A stretch of 64,000 nt of DNA from contig CAZIUG010000010.1 of NCBI GenBank assembly GCA_964542645.1, positions 30,430 through 94,429 of the forward strand. Reading direction: 5' to 3'. Shown here piece by piece: positions 8,975 to 17,514 of this stretch. The position numbers and the translations under genes are program-made. Source of the DNA: Moanibacter sp964542645 (GTDB lineage: Bacteria > Verrucomicrobiota > Verrucomicrobiia > Opitutales > UBA2987). The first letter of the stretch is position 1, and every line of letters starts with the position of its first letter. The notes under the pieces were generated by a model. It did no database searches. It was not told the DNA's origin and saw only the letters and a list, made by a program, of their open reading frames with translations.

Positions 8975-8991
8975 AATTTAGTTCGAAACAT
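8971..8991 (-). promoter_or_regulatory. Possible leader mini-ORF coupled to the cytochrome start
   Basis: On the minus strand an AAGGAGGT (9003-9010) is followed 12 nt later by ATG TTT CGA ACT AAA TTT TGA. Its stop overlaps the cytochrome's TTG start as TTGA. The arrangement suggests that ribosomes loaded at the strong site terminate on the mini-ORF and restart on the TTG. Coupling is inferred; the overlap is seen. Confidence 0.4.
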
Positions 8992-9171
8992 TAAATTCCG
9001 GGACCTCCTTAATTATTACTAGCGGTCATAAAATCGGAAATATTGATGCGGTTTCTGTACAACAAGGAGGCAGCTGTCGAGTTTGGTATCGTTCACATGG
9101 TCTTACCCAGGATGCAGCTTTGGTTTTGCACACAACATGGCGTCCATCATACCATAACGGTGCTTCCAAAA

Positions 9172-10233
9172 TCATTCGATCAACCACTCATCATCGAGAT
9201 CTTTGTTTGGCTGTAGGGAAGATAAGCTTATATCAAATTTGCGTTTGATCTTGTTATTGTGGTCACGTACCTGAAGAGAAATGGTTGGATCTTCCTTTTC
9301 CCAGTCAATGACAATGAAACCGAAACCAAGATCCTTGTAGAATGAGCCAATCCTATAACGGTTTCTCTCCGCTTTGAGCCTTGTCGCAGAAATGTTCATG
9401 CCACTGGAGGTAAAGTCAATCAATGGATAATGCACGGTCTCGTCATTCACTACTGAAATCTCATGGAAATGCCGGTCACCTGAAAGCAAGATTATACCAC
9501 CTTTTTGGCTCGCACGAATTAAATTTAAGAGACGCTGGCGGCTGCGGGGGAAATTTCCCCAGTTTTCGAACGTCTGATCGAACGCGAGTATCTGAGTTCC
9601 CGAACAGATAAAGGTTAACTGAGCGGTGGAAGCTTGCAGCTCCGACCGGAGGAATTCCCATTGGATTTCTCCCAGAATATCTGACTCTGGTCCTGGGATG
9701 TCAGCAAAGTAGCGGTTGTCGAGGAGAATGAACTTCAACTGCTTTCCTTTTGGACCAAAGGTATGGCTAGTAAAGACCCCTTCGCGGGTACGGCGAGGCG
9801 AGTCCTCCGGTTCTTCGAGAAAATCGAGCAGCAGCTGCTGACTTTCTCGTTTTTTCGGGTACCACCTCCCCGAGTTGTTTTCTCCATAGTCATGGTCGTC
9901 CCAGACGCCTATAATTGGTACAGTTTCTCGAAATCTGGCATATCGAGTATGGTTGAACTGACTTGCGTAGATGTTTCTCATCCTAGCCATATCTTCAGTA
10001 TCGCAATAGACGTTGTCTCCGAGCCACACCCAGAGCTCGACTTTGGAATCTGTAAGTACATCCCAGTACGGCTGTGGTTTTTCCTGGTCGTTACAAGAGC
10101 CGATACCGATAAGAGAGACTGGTTCGGCGATCTGATAAGGAAAATAGGCGGATACTGACTCTCCTTTGAGAGCCAGTAAAACAATGGTCATGAGTCTATA
10201 TTTCTTAAAAAACATGGCTAACTTGGATAGCAT
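9172..10233 (-). CDS. PhoD-like alkaline phosphatase / phosphodiesterase
   Basis: This 353-residue protein has an N-terminal signal-like segment (MTIVLLALKGESVSAYFP). The metallophosphatase core follows in order: IGIGSCNDQ, VWLGDNVYCDTEDM, GVWDDHDYGENN, ILLDNRYFAD, and LLSGDRHFHEIS near residue 260. These are the metal-binding and catalytic blocks of PhoD-type enzymes. It lacks the N-terminal domain of classical twin-arginine PhoD, as in the short PhoD-like family of marine bacteria. Export to the periplasm and use of organic phosphate esters are likely. It is monocistronic; no Pho box was identified. Confidence 0.85.
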   Translation of the reverse strand: MLSKLAMFFKKYRLMTIVLLALKGESVSAYFPYQIAEPVSLIGIGSCNDQEKPQPYWDVLTDSKVELWVWLGDNVYCDTEDMARMRNIYASQFNHTRYARFRETVPIIGVWDDHDYGENNSGRWYPKKRESQQLLLDFLEEPEDSPRRTREGVFTSHTFGPKGKQLKFILLDNRYFADIPGPESDILGEIQWEFLRSELQASTAQLTFICSGTQILAFDQTFENWGNFPRSRQRLLNLIRASQKGGIILLSGDRHFHEISVVNDETVHYPLIDFTSSGMNISATRLKAERNRYRIGSFYKDLGFGFIVIDWEKEDPTISLQVRDHNNKIKRKFDISLSSLQPNKDLDDEWLIE

Positions 10234-10455
10234 TAGATTTCCCTCATCAATTCACGCGGGTGTTTAATGAATCTGAGACACCGTTGCTCTCGAGAACAAA
10301 CAAATTGTCCTGTGGGGATTGCATAAGGATCTTAACTAAATTTGAGCATTAAAAAACGGATATCATTACTGGGGTCCCATGTGGCTCGTATCGATTATTT
10401 CGGGAGTGATCGCTGGCTTCCTCCAATTCTCACTTCCTCTAGCATTGAAAAGAAT

Positions 10456-11583
10456 TCAAACCGAATAGGCAACTGAACCATCGCTCCTAAGTAGGGTTTT
10501 TGCCGCATTCATCGGAATGTAAGGAGTCCGTTCAACAAGGCGATCGTCTAATTCTACTCCTAGCCCAGGTGCTGAGGATATCGGCATGTATCCTCCAACT
10601 CTCTTCCAGCTACTTTTGAAGACAGCTTGGTCTTCGCTTTCATCTGCCTTAGTGTACTCCTGAGTAACAAAATTGGGGATACAGGTGTCCAGATGGTAAG
10701 ATGCGGCGCTAATCAGTGGGCCTAGGAAATTGTGTGTTACAACAGCACAGTGATAGGCCTCGGCGATTGCAGCAATCTTCTTACAATGGGTCAACCCGCC
10801 AGCAAGAGCGACATCCGGGCGGACATATTGGGGACCTCCTTGGGCTAGCAATTCACTGAATTCCCATATTGTGCAAAGTCGCTCGCCGTTACCGACAGGA
10901 ACGTTGATACGCCGAGCGATGTCGGATTGGGCAGTGATGCTGTCAATCTGGATAGGATCCTCCAGGAAATATAGGTTGAACTCATTCAGGGCCTCGGCTA
11001 CAGTGACTGCAGTGAGGGGCGTGAGTTTGCGGTGGATTTCTATGATTAAGTCGAGATCTGGTCCCCCTCCTTCACGGGCAGCAGCAGTAAGGTCTCTAGC
11101 CGTTTTGACCAATCGATCTACCGCCATGTTTTGATAGTCTCCAACTAGAGGGTCAAACTTGAGAGCAGTAAAACCTTCTTCGACTGCTTCCCTAGCTACC
11201 TTGAGCATGCCCTCAGGGGTGCTGCTTCCATTCATTAAGTGTAGGCGTAGCTTATCGCGGCAGTTTCCTCCTAAAAGTTCCCAGACGGGAACGTTGAAGT
11301 GCTTACCTTTGATATCCCAGAGAGCCATATCTATCGCGCTTAGGGCCCCGGATATAGCAGTTCCCCTAAATGGAGACATTCGATAAAGATATTGCCAATG
11401 GTGCTCGATACGTAGCGGGTCTTGCCCAACTAGGTAGTCCTTGAACTTGTCGACGATTCGCTCGACCGCTTCGGGATAACCCCAGCAAGCAGTTTTGCCT
11501 AATCCATAGAGGCCACTATCGGTATGAATTCGAACGACATATCCGTTGCCCATAAAAATGGGCTCGATTTTTTCTATATTCAT
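10456..11583 (-). CDS. Mandelate racemase/muconate lactonizing-type sugar-acid dehydratase
   Basis: The enolase-superfamily protein starts naturally at the ATG at 11583 (MNIEKIEPIFMGNG). An upstream in-frame TTG at 11619 is less likely. The capping domain is followed by the barrel with LKFDP (Lys position), LDLIIEIHRKL (first metal ligand, Glu rather than the usual Asp, plus the His seen in galactonate dehydratases), YFLEDPIQ (second ligand), VGNGERLCT (third ligand) and VTHNFLGP (catalytic His). This set matches the galactonate/gluconate dehydratase branch, which removes water from aldonic acids to give 2-keto-3-deoxy acids. It is divergent from an SDR gene across a very short promoter region, suggesting shared control. 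Confidence 0.82.
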   Translation of the reverse strand: MNIEKIEPIFMGNGYVVRIHTDSGLYGLGKTACWGYPEAVERIVDKFKDYLVGQDPLRIEHHWQYLYRMSPFRGTAISGALSAIDMALWDIKGKHFNVPVWELLGGNCRDKLRLHLMNGSSTPEGMLKVAREAVEEGFTALKFDPLVGDYQNMAVDRLVKTARDLTAAAREGGGPDLDLIIEIHRKLTPLTAVTVAEALNEFNLYFLEDPIQIDSITAQSDIARRINVPVGNGERLCTIWEFSELLAQGGPQYVRPDVALAGGLTHCKKIAAIAEAYHCAVVTHNFLGPLISAASYHLDTCIPNFVTQEYTKADESEDQAVFKSSWKRVGGYMPISSAPGLGVELDDRLVERTPYIPMNAAKTLLRSDGSVAYSV

Positions 11584-11639
11584 GGAATGTTTTAGCCTTA
11601 AATTCTCAGGAGATTTCAAGATTAAAAACGAATTAAAAA

Positions 11640-12395
11640 ATGGCTAACTTACGATTTGCTGCATCGGTTGAGGGACGGGTTGCCTTTGTAACTGGTGGTG
11701 CTCGAGGTTTGGGGCGTGCCTGTGCGCTCCGAATTGCTGAAGAGGGAAGGGATATCGCGATTATTGATATTCTTGAGGAAGAGGCTAATGATACCGTGAA
11801 AGCTGTTGAAGACTTCGATCAAAAGGCTATCTTCATCCGAGCGGATGTCAGCAAAGAAGCACAGGTTCGAGCGGCGGTTTCGAAGACTGTCGAGATCTTT
11901 GGGCGCTTGGATATTCTTGTTTGTTGTGCCGGAATACTAGGCCTAGAAGCACCTTTCCTCGAGCAATCCTCCTCCGATTTCGATAAGGTGATGAAAATTA
12001 ATCTCTACGGCATTTTCTATGCTCATCAAGCGGTGTTGCCCCATATGCTAAAACGGGGCTGGGGTCGGTGTGCCAGTATCACATCGGGAGCGAGGCGTGC
12101 GGCGTCTAATCAGGTCCCTTATGGTGTTTCGAAAGGGGCGCTGCATTCTTTTATAGGCGCTTTAGGAAATCCCTATGCGCGCCAGGGGGTTTTTGTCAAT
12201 GGGGTGGAACCGGGACGCGCGCTCACCGATATGGTAGTGCCGCGATTTTCAAAGAGATTTTTATCTGACCCGGGCAATCCTTTGGGACGTTATTCCGATG
12301 CCGAAGAGGTGGCTGAAGTAGTTGAATTCTTGTGCTCCGAACGCAACACCTATACTACTGGTTCAGTGTGGAGCGTCAAAGGCTCGACTGGCTAG
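11640..12395 (+). CDS. SDR-family dehydrogenase
   Basis: This 251-residue classical SDR has TGGARGLGRAC near residue 19, Asp at the end of strand 2 (AIIDILEEE, favouring NAD), the CCAGILG form of the NNAG motif, and YGVSKGAL with the catalytic Tyr and Lys. Ser is present in ITSGARR. It ends with a typical SVWSVKGSTG tail. It starts 56 nt from the divergent sugar-acid dehydratase, so oxidation of a sugar or aldonate ahead of dehydration is a reasonable guess. The ATG at 11640 fits the SDR N-terminus. Confidence 0.82.
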   Translation: MANLRFAASVEGRVAFVTGGARGLGRACALRIAEEGRDIAIIDILEEEANDTVKAVEDFDQKAIFIRADVSKEAQVRAAVSKTVEIFGRLDILVCCAGILGLEAPFLEQSSSDFDKVMKINLYGIFYAHQAVLPHMLKRGWGRCASITSGARRAASNQVPYGVSKGALHSFIGALGNPYARQGVFVNGVEPGRALTDMVVPRFSKRFLSDPGNPLGRYSDAEEVAEVVEFLCSERNTYTTGSVWSVKGSTG

Positions 12396-12771
12396 AATCT
12401 TGGAAACTTAGGATGGAACAAGCTCGCCCAATCGAACAGAACGAGACAATTTTCTTTTCCAGGGTTTACTGGGACCATTTCCTATCACCAAGAAACTTCC
12501 TTTTTAACACTATCTAAGATTAACCTTTCGTATGCATAAAGTGAGAATCCTATCTTGAAGGACAATAATCAGCTCCAATTGTCTGTTGCTACCACTGTGG
12601 AATTTAAGGCAATCAAGGGTGGAGTTCTCGGGTTTTAATCCTTTGGTCGATTTTCCTGAGTCGCAAATGACCCGGGGATTTCTGCATGGGTATTTAAGTT
12701 GCGGATTAGGTAATTTTGCTTGCCCGGTTTGACCAGCCGACCCAAAAATTGAAAGAATCTAAATTAAGGAA
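12396..12771. other. Non-coding interval
   Basis: About 375 bases upstream of the DUF6807 gene. No protein, RNA gene or clear promoter was recognised. A TTGACC near 12729 has no good -10 partner. Confidence 0.5.
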
Positions 12772-13671
12772 ATGATCGAAATCGAATTGATGCCCGAGGA
12801 GAATAAGGTAGCTGTTACCATCGATGGTGCGCTTTTTACGGAATACCGTTACGGACACTACGCCTGTCGGCCCTTCTTCTATCCCGTTTTGACTAGTGAT
12901 AGGCAGCATCTCACTCGAAGGTATCCTATGGAATCCGTAGAGGGTGAAACTCAAGACCACTACCACCACCGTGGTGTGTATGTGGCTCATGGACTTGTTA
13001 ATGGATTTGATCTGTGGTCAGAGTCTACCGACCACGGTGCCATGTTGCAGTGTGGCGATCCGGTAGTGTCAAGCGATGGAGAGATTGCCACAATCGAAGG
13101 TCGAATCGATTGGGTTGGTCCTGAAGGGCAGAAGATTCTGCAGGAGCAGCGCAGCATCCAGATCCGTCCAGAGGAGGATTTCCGTATTATAGATCATCAA
13201 AGCGAATTTTGGGCAAAGTACGGTGATGTGTCCTTTGGAGATACTAAAGAGGGTGGCCTATTTTCGATTCGGGTGCCAACCTCTATGGATGCCAAAGGCA
13301 AGGGGCGAATTGAGAATTCCGAGGGTCTGATCTATGATAGCGGTAGAGAAGAAGAGGTTACATGGGGCAAACAAGCTGTTTGGGTCGACTATTCGGGTCC
13401 GTTGGCAAGCGGTGACGAATGGGGCCATACCGTGATCGACCATAAGGATAATCCACGGCATCCGACCTATTGGCATGTGCGAGGCTACGGCCTCTTTACT
13501 GCTAATCCTTTCGGGGTCCACGATTTCAAAGGTGATAAGAGCATCGATGAAAGCATGACTATTCTCGATGGGGATAAGAAGATCTTCCGCTACCGTTGGA
13601 TTGTTCATCCAGGACGCGGAGTGATCAACCCGCGTGTAGCTGAGTTGATTGACGAATTTCTAGAGGCTTGA
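12772..13671 (+). CDS. DUF6807 (PmoA-like) family protein
   Basis: This 299-residue protein is recognised as the DUF6807 family, labelled methane oxygenase PmoA in PF14100. It has YRYGHYACRPFFYPVLT near the start, a conserved His-rich block DHYHHRGVYVAHG at about residue 63, then LWSESTDHGAM, and a C-terminal WHVRGYGLFTANPFG. There is no transmembrane segment, so the PmoA name does not imply particulate methane monooxygenase. Members are common in verrucomicrobial and planctomycete polysaccharide or sugar gene clusters; the function is unproven. Ribosome site AAGGAA lies directly before the ATG. It sits between a sugar SDR and a PhyH pair. Confidence 0.8.
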   Translation: MIEIELMPEENKVAVTIDGALFTEYRYGHYACRPFFYPVLTSDRQHLTRRYPMESVEGETQDHYHHRGVYVAHGLVNGFDLWSESTDHGAMLQCGDPVVSSDGEIATIEGRIDWVGPEGQKILQEQRSIQIRPEEDFRIIDHQSEFWAKYGDVSFGDTKEGGLFSIRVPTSMDAKGKGRIENSEGLIYDSGREEEVTWGKQAVWVDYSGPLASGDEWGHTVIDHKDNPRHPTYWHVRGYGLFTANPFGVHDFKGDKSIDESMTILDGDKKIFRYRWIVHPGRGVINPRVAELIDEFLEA

Positions 13672-13900
13672 CAATTGTAAAGGTCGTTCCCGTTTTCCTG
13701 TCTTCTCTTGGGTTGGGTACTGTACTAAATTAGGAAAAACTTGTTGCCCGATCCTTTTCTAGGCTAAAACGAACATGTTATGATGGTAATGCAAGCTGAA
13801 GAAAATTAGACGCAGATGGGTTTTATTGATGCGGAAAAGAGGTTCTACTTGCAGCCTTTTTAACTCTTAAACTGTGTAAGACGAATAGCCCTTGTGCTTC

Positions 13901-14734
13901 CTAAATAGCTACCGCAACTCCCTTTCCCCCTTCATCAGGTGGAAGATATTCAATTCGCCGTAGAAAGCGTTCTCCAAAATCATAATTAGGCTGACCGGAA
14001 ACGAAACGCCAGAGGCGGACGCGACGCATCATTTCGTAGCGGTGTTCATTGCCTTCCCAGCCGTGGTTAGTCGATAGAATTTCTGCGATTTTCGGATCAT
14101 CCAAATCGGAGGTGTCGAAATTGCGAATCTGAGGTCGCGTTGGGTTGAGTCGCAGCTTGTACATGAAACGGTCTCGACGCGTGTGATTGCTACGGGCCCC
14201 GTGCCAAACGCGAGTGTTCCAAACATACATGGAGCCGGCATTGCATGATGCCCAGACCTTGCCCCGCATATGCTGGTAGAAAGTGATTTCACTGGTACGC
14301 ACATTGCGAAAGTGTGTGCCTGGTATCAGAAATGTGCCCCCCATCTCGTCCGGTGTATCAGCAGGAAAAAGGGAGAGCTGGATATCGAAGTAGTTTTCGC
14401 GAAAATCAATCACCGAGTCCTGATGAGTATTTGGGCCATACATCTTTTTCGCTCCCACGAAATGAGCAGCGTGGTGATCATAGAGGGGACGGGGCCCAAC
14501 TAGGGAATCGATCAGGCCTTTAACCTTCGGTAGCCGGAAGGCGTCGCCCAGAGCTGTACCTTTTGGCCAAGTTTCTTCAAAAGGTGTGCCAACGGTGTAG
14601 TACCCACGCTTCTTTTTTGCCATTTCGACCAGACAGGCTTTGCACAGCTTTTTCGGTACCATGTTATCAAATTTAAGATAGCCAGATGCTACGAATTGAG
14701 CCATCTGTTTCGAATTTATTAAATACTTCTTCAC
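13901..14734 (-). CDS. PhyH-family Fe(II)/2-oxoglutarate dioxygenase (paired with small DGW protein)
   Basis: This 277-residue double-stranded beta-helix oxygenase has a facial triad of His104 and Asp106 (NTHQDSV) plus His178 (RVWHGARSN). Basic residues (HTRRDRF) follow that normally bind the 2-oxoglutarate carboxylate. GGTFLIPGTHFR is the conserved core loop. It should hydroxylate a small organic substrate using O2 and 2-oxoglutarate; no substrate clue is visible. Its ATG overlaps by 4 nt the stop of the small protein gene at 14731-15135, so the two are made together. The C-terminal ~60 residues are charged and extend past the core. Confidence 0.85.
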   Translation of the reverse strand: MKKYLINSKQMAQFVASGYLKFDNMVPKKLCKACLVEMAKKKRGYYTVGTPFEETWPKGTALGDAFRLPKVKGLIDSLVGPRPLYDHHAAHFVGAKKMYGPNTHQDSVIDFRENYFDIQLSLFPADTPDEMGGTFLIPGTHFRNVRTSEITFYQHMRGKVWASCNAGSMYVWNTRVWHGARSNHTRRDRFMYKLRLNPTRPQIRNFDTSDLDDPKIAEILSTNHGWEGNEHRYEMMRRVRLWRFVSGQPNYDFGERFLRRIEYLPPDEGGKGVAVAI

Positions 14735-15135
14735 TTTTTCAATTTGGCTTTTTCGTCTTGCAGCTCACGATTTTTAGCTAGTACTGTTTGGTAGGGAAGG
14801 GGCCCATCTTCGTAGGCATCATCTGCCGAGCGAGGCTTGACTTCCGACATTTGGATGACCTGCCATCCATCCCTCATGGCCTCCATGGCATTGAGATAGG
14901 GTGGATCCGCCTCATCCACAAGGTCGCTGATCCGGATACCCTTGGAGGCTTCGTACCGAGACCAACCAATCGCATCCGAGTCAAGTCCTGGTGTAGTTTG
15001 GAACAGAACGAGAATATCTTGTACCAGGGGCATCTTTTTACTCTTAAATACGAACAATTCTAAGATATCTAACCAAAAATCTCTATTAGAAGCCACCAGA
15101 AAAGTGGAACTCTCCAGACCTTGGATTTCAGACAC
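14731..15135 (-). CDS. Small conserved protein of unknown function, coupled to PhyH (DGW family, copy A)
   Basis: A 134-residue protein of no recognised family. Its key feature is homology to the product of 42054-42422, which also immediately precedes a PhyH gene. Shared blocks are QD-I/L-L around residue 40, a Pro-Tyr at residues 79-80, the motif (R/K)DGW(Q/R)VI around residues 88-94, and an acidic stretch followed by an aromatic-VLA/E block (DDAYEDGPLPYQTVLAK). With the GTG start at 15135, the Pro-Tyr and DGW motifs fall at exactly the same residue numbers as in the other copy, which supports this start over the internal ATG at 15033. No signal peptide or membrane segment is present; the C-terminus is Lys-rich. 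A partner, chaperone or allosteric role for the oxygenase is inferred only from position. Confidence 0.65.
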   Translation of the reverse strand: MSEIQGLESSTFLVASNRDFWLDILELFVFKSKKMPLVQDILVLFQTTPGLDSDAIGWSRYEASKGIRISDLVDEADPPYLNAMEAMRDGWQVIQMSEVKPRSADDAYEDGPLPYQTVLAKNRELQDEKAKLKK

Positions 15136-15537
15136 GATTGTGAATTAAAACGCAAGTTGCAACAGGTTTTGTCTTTTCTATTTCCTATGTGTTTGTTATC
15201 TAGCGTCGAGGATGCCAGGCAGGAACCCCAAGATCAGAGCTGGGCGGAGCCTCTAGAGCTCCAAATAACGTCGACGTAAAGGTCGCACAACACTGGACTG
15301 TATCGGCCCTAGTGCAAATTAGTAAAGAAGAGGCTAGAGAAATTTTGATAGGGTCATGCATATTCAATACCTCTGATAACTAGTAAAATATGCTAATAAA
15401 TTATCAGTAAGGGATAAATACTAATTTCGGTTATTTATTCTTTGAGTTTCGAACAACCGAGACATTTCTGGCGGCTATCTGCGGGGTCACGGAACAGGAG
15501 GGATGAGATAGTTCTCCGGTTGCTTGGGATTACTATG
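15136..15537. other. Non-coding interval
   Basis: About 400 bases, AT-rich around 15350-15450, upstream of the small-protein/PhyH pair and downstream of the next PhyH. It should contain the promoter of the pair, but no confident -35/-10, hairpin or gene is seen. Confidence 0.5.
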
Positions 15538-16341
15538 CTAATCGTAGTTACTGCCGATATGGTTGCCCATCAGGCGTAGTTGGCGAGGCGAGGCCTGCTC
15601 TAGGATTCGTTTGTCGAATTGGAACTTATTGAGATAGGGTGGATATTTCTGAGTGATCATACGTTGGGCGTAATGGACCTGAAGGAGGTATCGAGTACGT
15701 CCGCTTGTATTAGGCGTACCCCGGTGCCACACTTCGCAGCGAAAGACGATGCAGTCACCAGCATTGCAGAGAATGCTTTGTTCCCCAGTTCCATTGAATG
15801 TTGTTTCTCCTTCTCTGGGCTGACGTCCGGATCGATGGCTGCCGGGCACAAAATTTGTTGGCCCCAATTCTTCGGTCAGGTCGTCGAGATAATAATGTGC
15901 AGTGGTGATATAGATTGGGATCTTGATCTCCGGCATTTTCATCACAGATTCTGGCAAAGTCAGTGGTTGCCAGTCGGTGTGAAGTTTTTGCGGTGGTCGG
16001 CCTGTTCCCGTCATCCAGGCCGTCATCCCGATGCAGTGGCAATCATCTCCATGCACCATCTCGATAAGGTCGATGATTTCGGGTCGGTCTAGGTAAGAAA
16101 GGAAGATTGGGTTTCGGTTAAAGACATTATTGATACTCTTGTTGAGAAAGGGTTGTTCAGGAGGTTCGGTATGTCTGTCGAAACTTTCCTCTATCGCGGT
16201 CAACCGATCCATTGCCGCGCGCAAATCTGAGATTTCTGAATTTCTAAGAACTTTTGGGAAGTAGGCAAAACCTTCCTCCTCCATCGCCTGAACATAACCT
16301 GCTAGATCTTCTCTTGGGGACAGGGGCAACGACGTTTCCAT
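15538..16341 (-). CDS. PhyH-family Fe(II)/2-oxoglutarate dioxygenase
   Basis: This 267-residue PhyH protein has metal ligands His121 and Asp123 (KLHTDWQ) and His206 (EVWHRGTPN), with GRTRY providing the 2-oxoglutarate arginine. TNFVPGSHRSGR is the conserved PGSH loop, and the N-terminus AMEEEGFAYFPKVL is typical of PhyH. All catalytic positions look intact. It is arranged head to head with another PhyH gene (start 16488) across 146 bp that contains an inverted repeat. The substrate is unknown. Confidence 0.87.
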   Translation of the reverse strand: METSLPLSPREDLAGYVQAMEEEGFAYFPKVLRNSEISDLRAAMDRLTAIEESFDRHTEPPEQPFLNKSINNVFNRNPIFLSYLDRPEIIDLIEMVHGDDCHCIGMTAWMTGTGRPPQKLHTDWQPLTLPESVMKMPEIKIPIYITTAHYYLDDLTEELGPTNFVPGSHRSGRQPREGETTFNGTGEQSILCNAGDCIVFRCEVWHRGTPNTSGRTRYLLQVHYAQRMITQKYPPYLNKFQFDKRILEQASPRQLRLMGNHIGSNYD

Positions 16342-16423
16342 AGGATTTTGAATTCTTCCGGAAAGAGCTTAAGGAGTCCAGTTTTAATCAATTTTGGAAT
16401 GTAGGATCACGGGGGGCCAGTAC

Positions 16424-16447
16424 CCGTCTTAGTTTCGACCAAGACGG
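16424..16447. promoter_or_regulatory. Inverted repeat between divergent PhyH genes
   Basis: CCGTCTT (16424-16430) and AAGACGG (16441-16447) are perfect inverted repeats separated by 10 bases. TTGACC follows directly at 16448 and could be a -35 element for the rightward gene. As no regulator gene is adjacent, its role as an operator is a guess. Confidence 0.35.
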
Positions 16448-16487
16448 TTGACCTATTTTAGTTATCTGATACGAGTATTCACTAATA

Positions 16488-17348
16488 ATGAGTAGATCAT
16501 TAGGAACAGCGCAGCCCCTTTATAAATATCACTTTCAGTCTGAAGACCACTCCGAAGCTATCAGTTGCCTTTCGGAGAATGGGTTCTGCGTTATTCGCTG
16601 TCTGATTGGGGAAAGGGTGATCCAGGCCCTCAAAGACTCCATTGACGAGCACCTGGATCAAGATCGGACACTTCCTTTGGCCTCTAATCGGTATCACGTT
16701 ACTTTTGCAGAGGTTTGTGAAACTCTCTGGAGCTTAGTCGGCAATGGTCCTTATTGGGATTTTATCTGCGCAGTTCACGGCACGTCCAATCTGTGCCTAC
16801 ATCGTTCGGCAGCGATTCTCCGAACGGCCGGAGAATCAATGGGTAGGTGGCACAGCGATTTTCGTGGAGACATTAAAAATCCAAGAAATGTGAACGAGGT
16901 GCTGAATCGATTTCCCATACCCAGTGGGCTCTGGTTTTACCTGAATGGTAGCCACCCAGACCGGGGTGGCATTGCAGTGATCGAGAAGTCCCATTTGCCT
17001 GGTTGGAAACCGACTAGCTATGAGTTCTCCCCAGCAGGGGGCATTTACCGAATTGGGGAAGATGAAAACAAAGTTTGTAGTGACATGAATGTGCCAGGGT
17101 GCGTAGCGATTAGGGCGGAGCCAGGAGATTTAATCTGTTTTGCGGATCGGACCTATCATGCAAATATGACAACGAATGAACGTCGCTATTCCTGCGGGAT
17201 CGGCTGGCGCCCTAAGAGTTATCGGGTCATAGCTCCGTGGCCTTTAACGAAGTCTGCAATCACGATGATTGATCGACTTCCCGAGCGTCTGAAGACCTAC
17301 ACCGAGGGTTACACGGGCCTGGATACGAATTGGAAGGGAATTGGGTAA
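16488..17348 (+). CDS. PhyH-family Fe(II)/2-oxoglutarate dioxygenase
   Basis: This 286-residue PhyH protein has His122-x-Asp124 (RWHSDFRGD), His224 (RTYHANMTT) and an arginine in NERRYSCGIGW. EPGDLICF and GGIAVIEKSH mark the jelly-roll core. It differs clearly from its head-to-head neighbour in sequence around the active site, so this is not a recent duplication. The N-terminal segment ENGFCVIRCLIGERVIQAL matches the PhyH N-terminus. Probable hydroxylase of an unknown metabolite. Confidence 0.85.
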   Translation: MSRSLGTAQPLYKYHFQSEDHSEAISCLSENGFCVIRCLIGERVIQALKDSIDEHLDQDRTLPLASNRYHVTFAEVCETLWSLVGNGPYWDFICAVHGTSNLCLHRSAAILRTAGESMGRWHSDFRGDIKNPRNVNEVLNRFPIPSGLWFYLNGSHPDRGGIAVIEKSHLPGWKPTSYEFSPAGGIYRIGEDENKVCSDMNVPGCVAIRAEPGDLICFADRTYHANMTTNERRYSCGIGWRPKSYRVIAPWPLTKSAITMIDRLPERLKTYTEGYTGLDTNWKGIG

Positions 17349-17514
17349 AACTGTGGAATATCGGCGCCGTTTAATTCCGGGAAGCTGAATGTTTCGGATG
17401 TAGAAGATGTCGAGAAGGCTGTGAACAATAAGCAAATATATTCGGTTAATTTGCTTCGTTGTAGCTTGGCTCAATGACCGAGTTCTGACATTTCTATGCT
17501 AGAAGGCGGAAATA

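Noticed and set aside
12772..13671. Particulate methane monooxygenase (from the PmoA family label)
   Set aside because: The protein has no membrane helices and belongs to the soluble DUF6807 family; the label is misleading.
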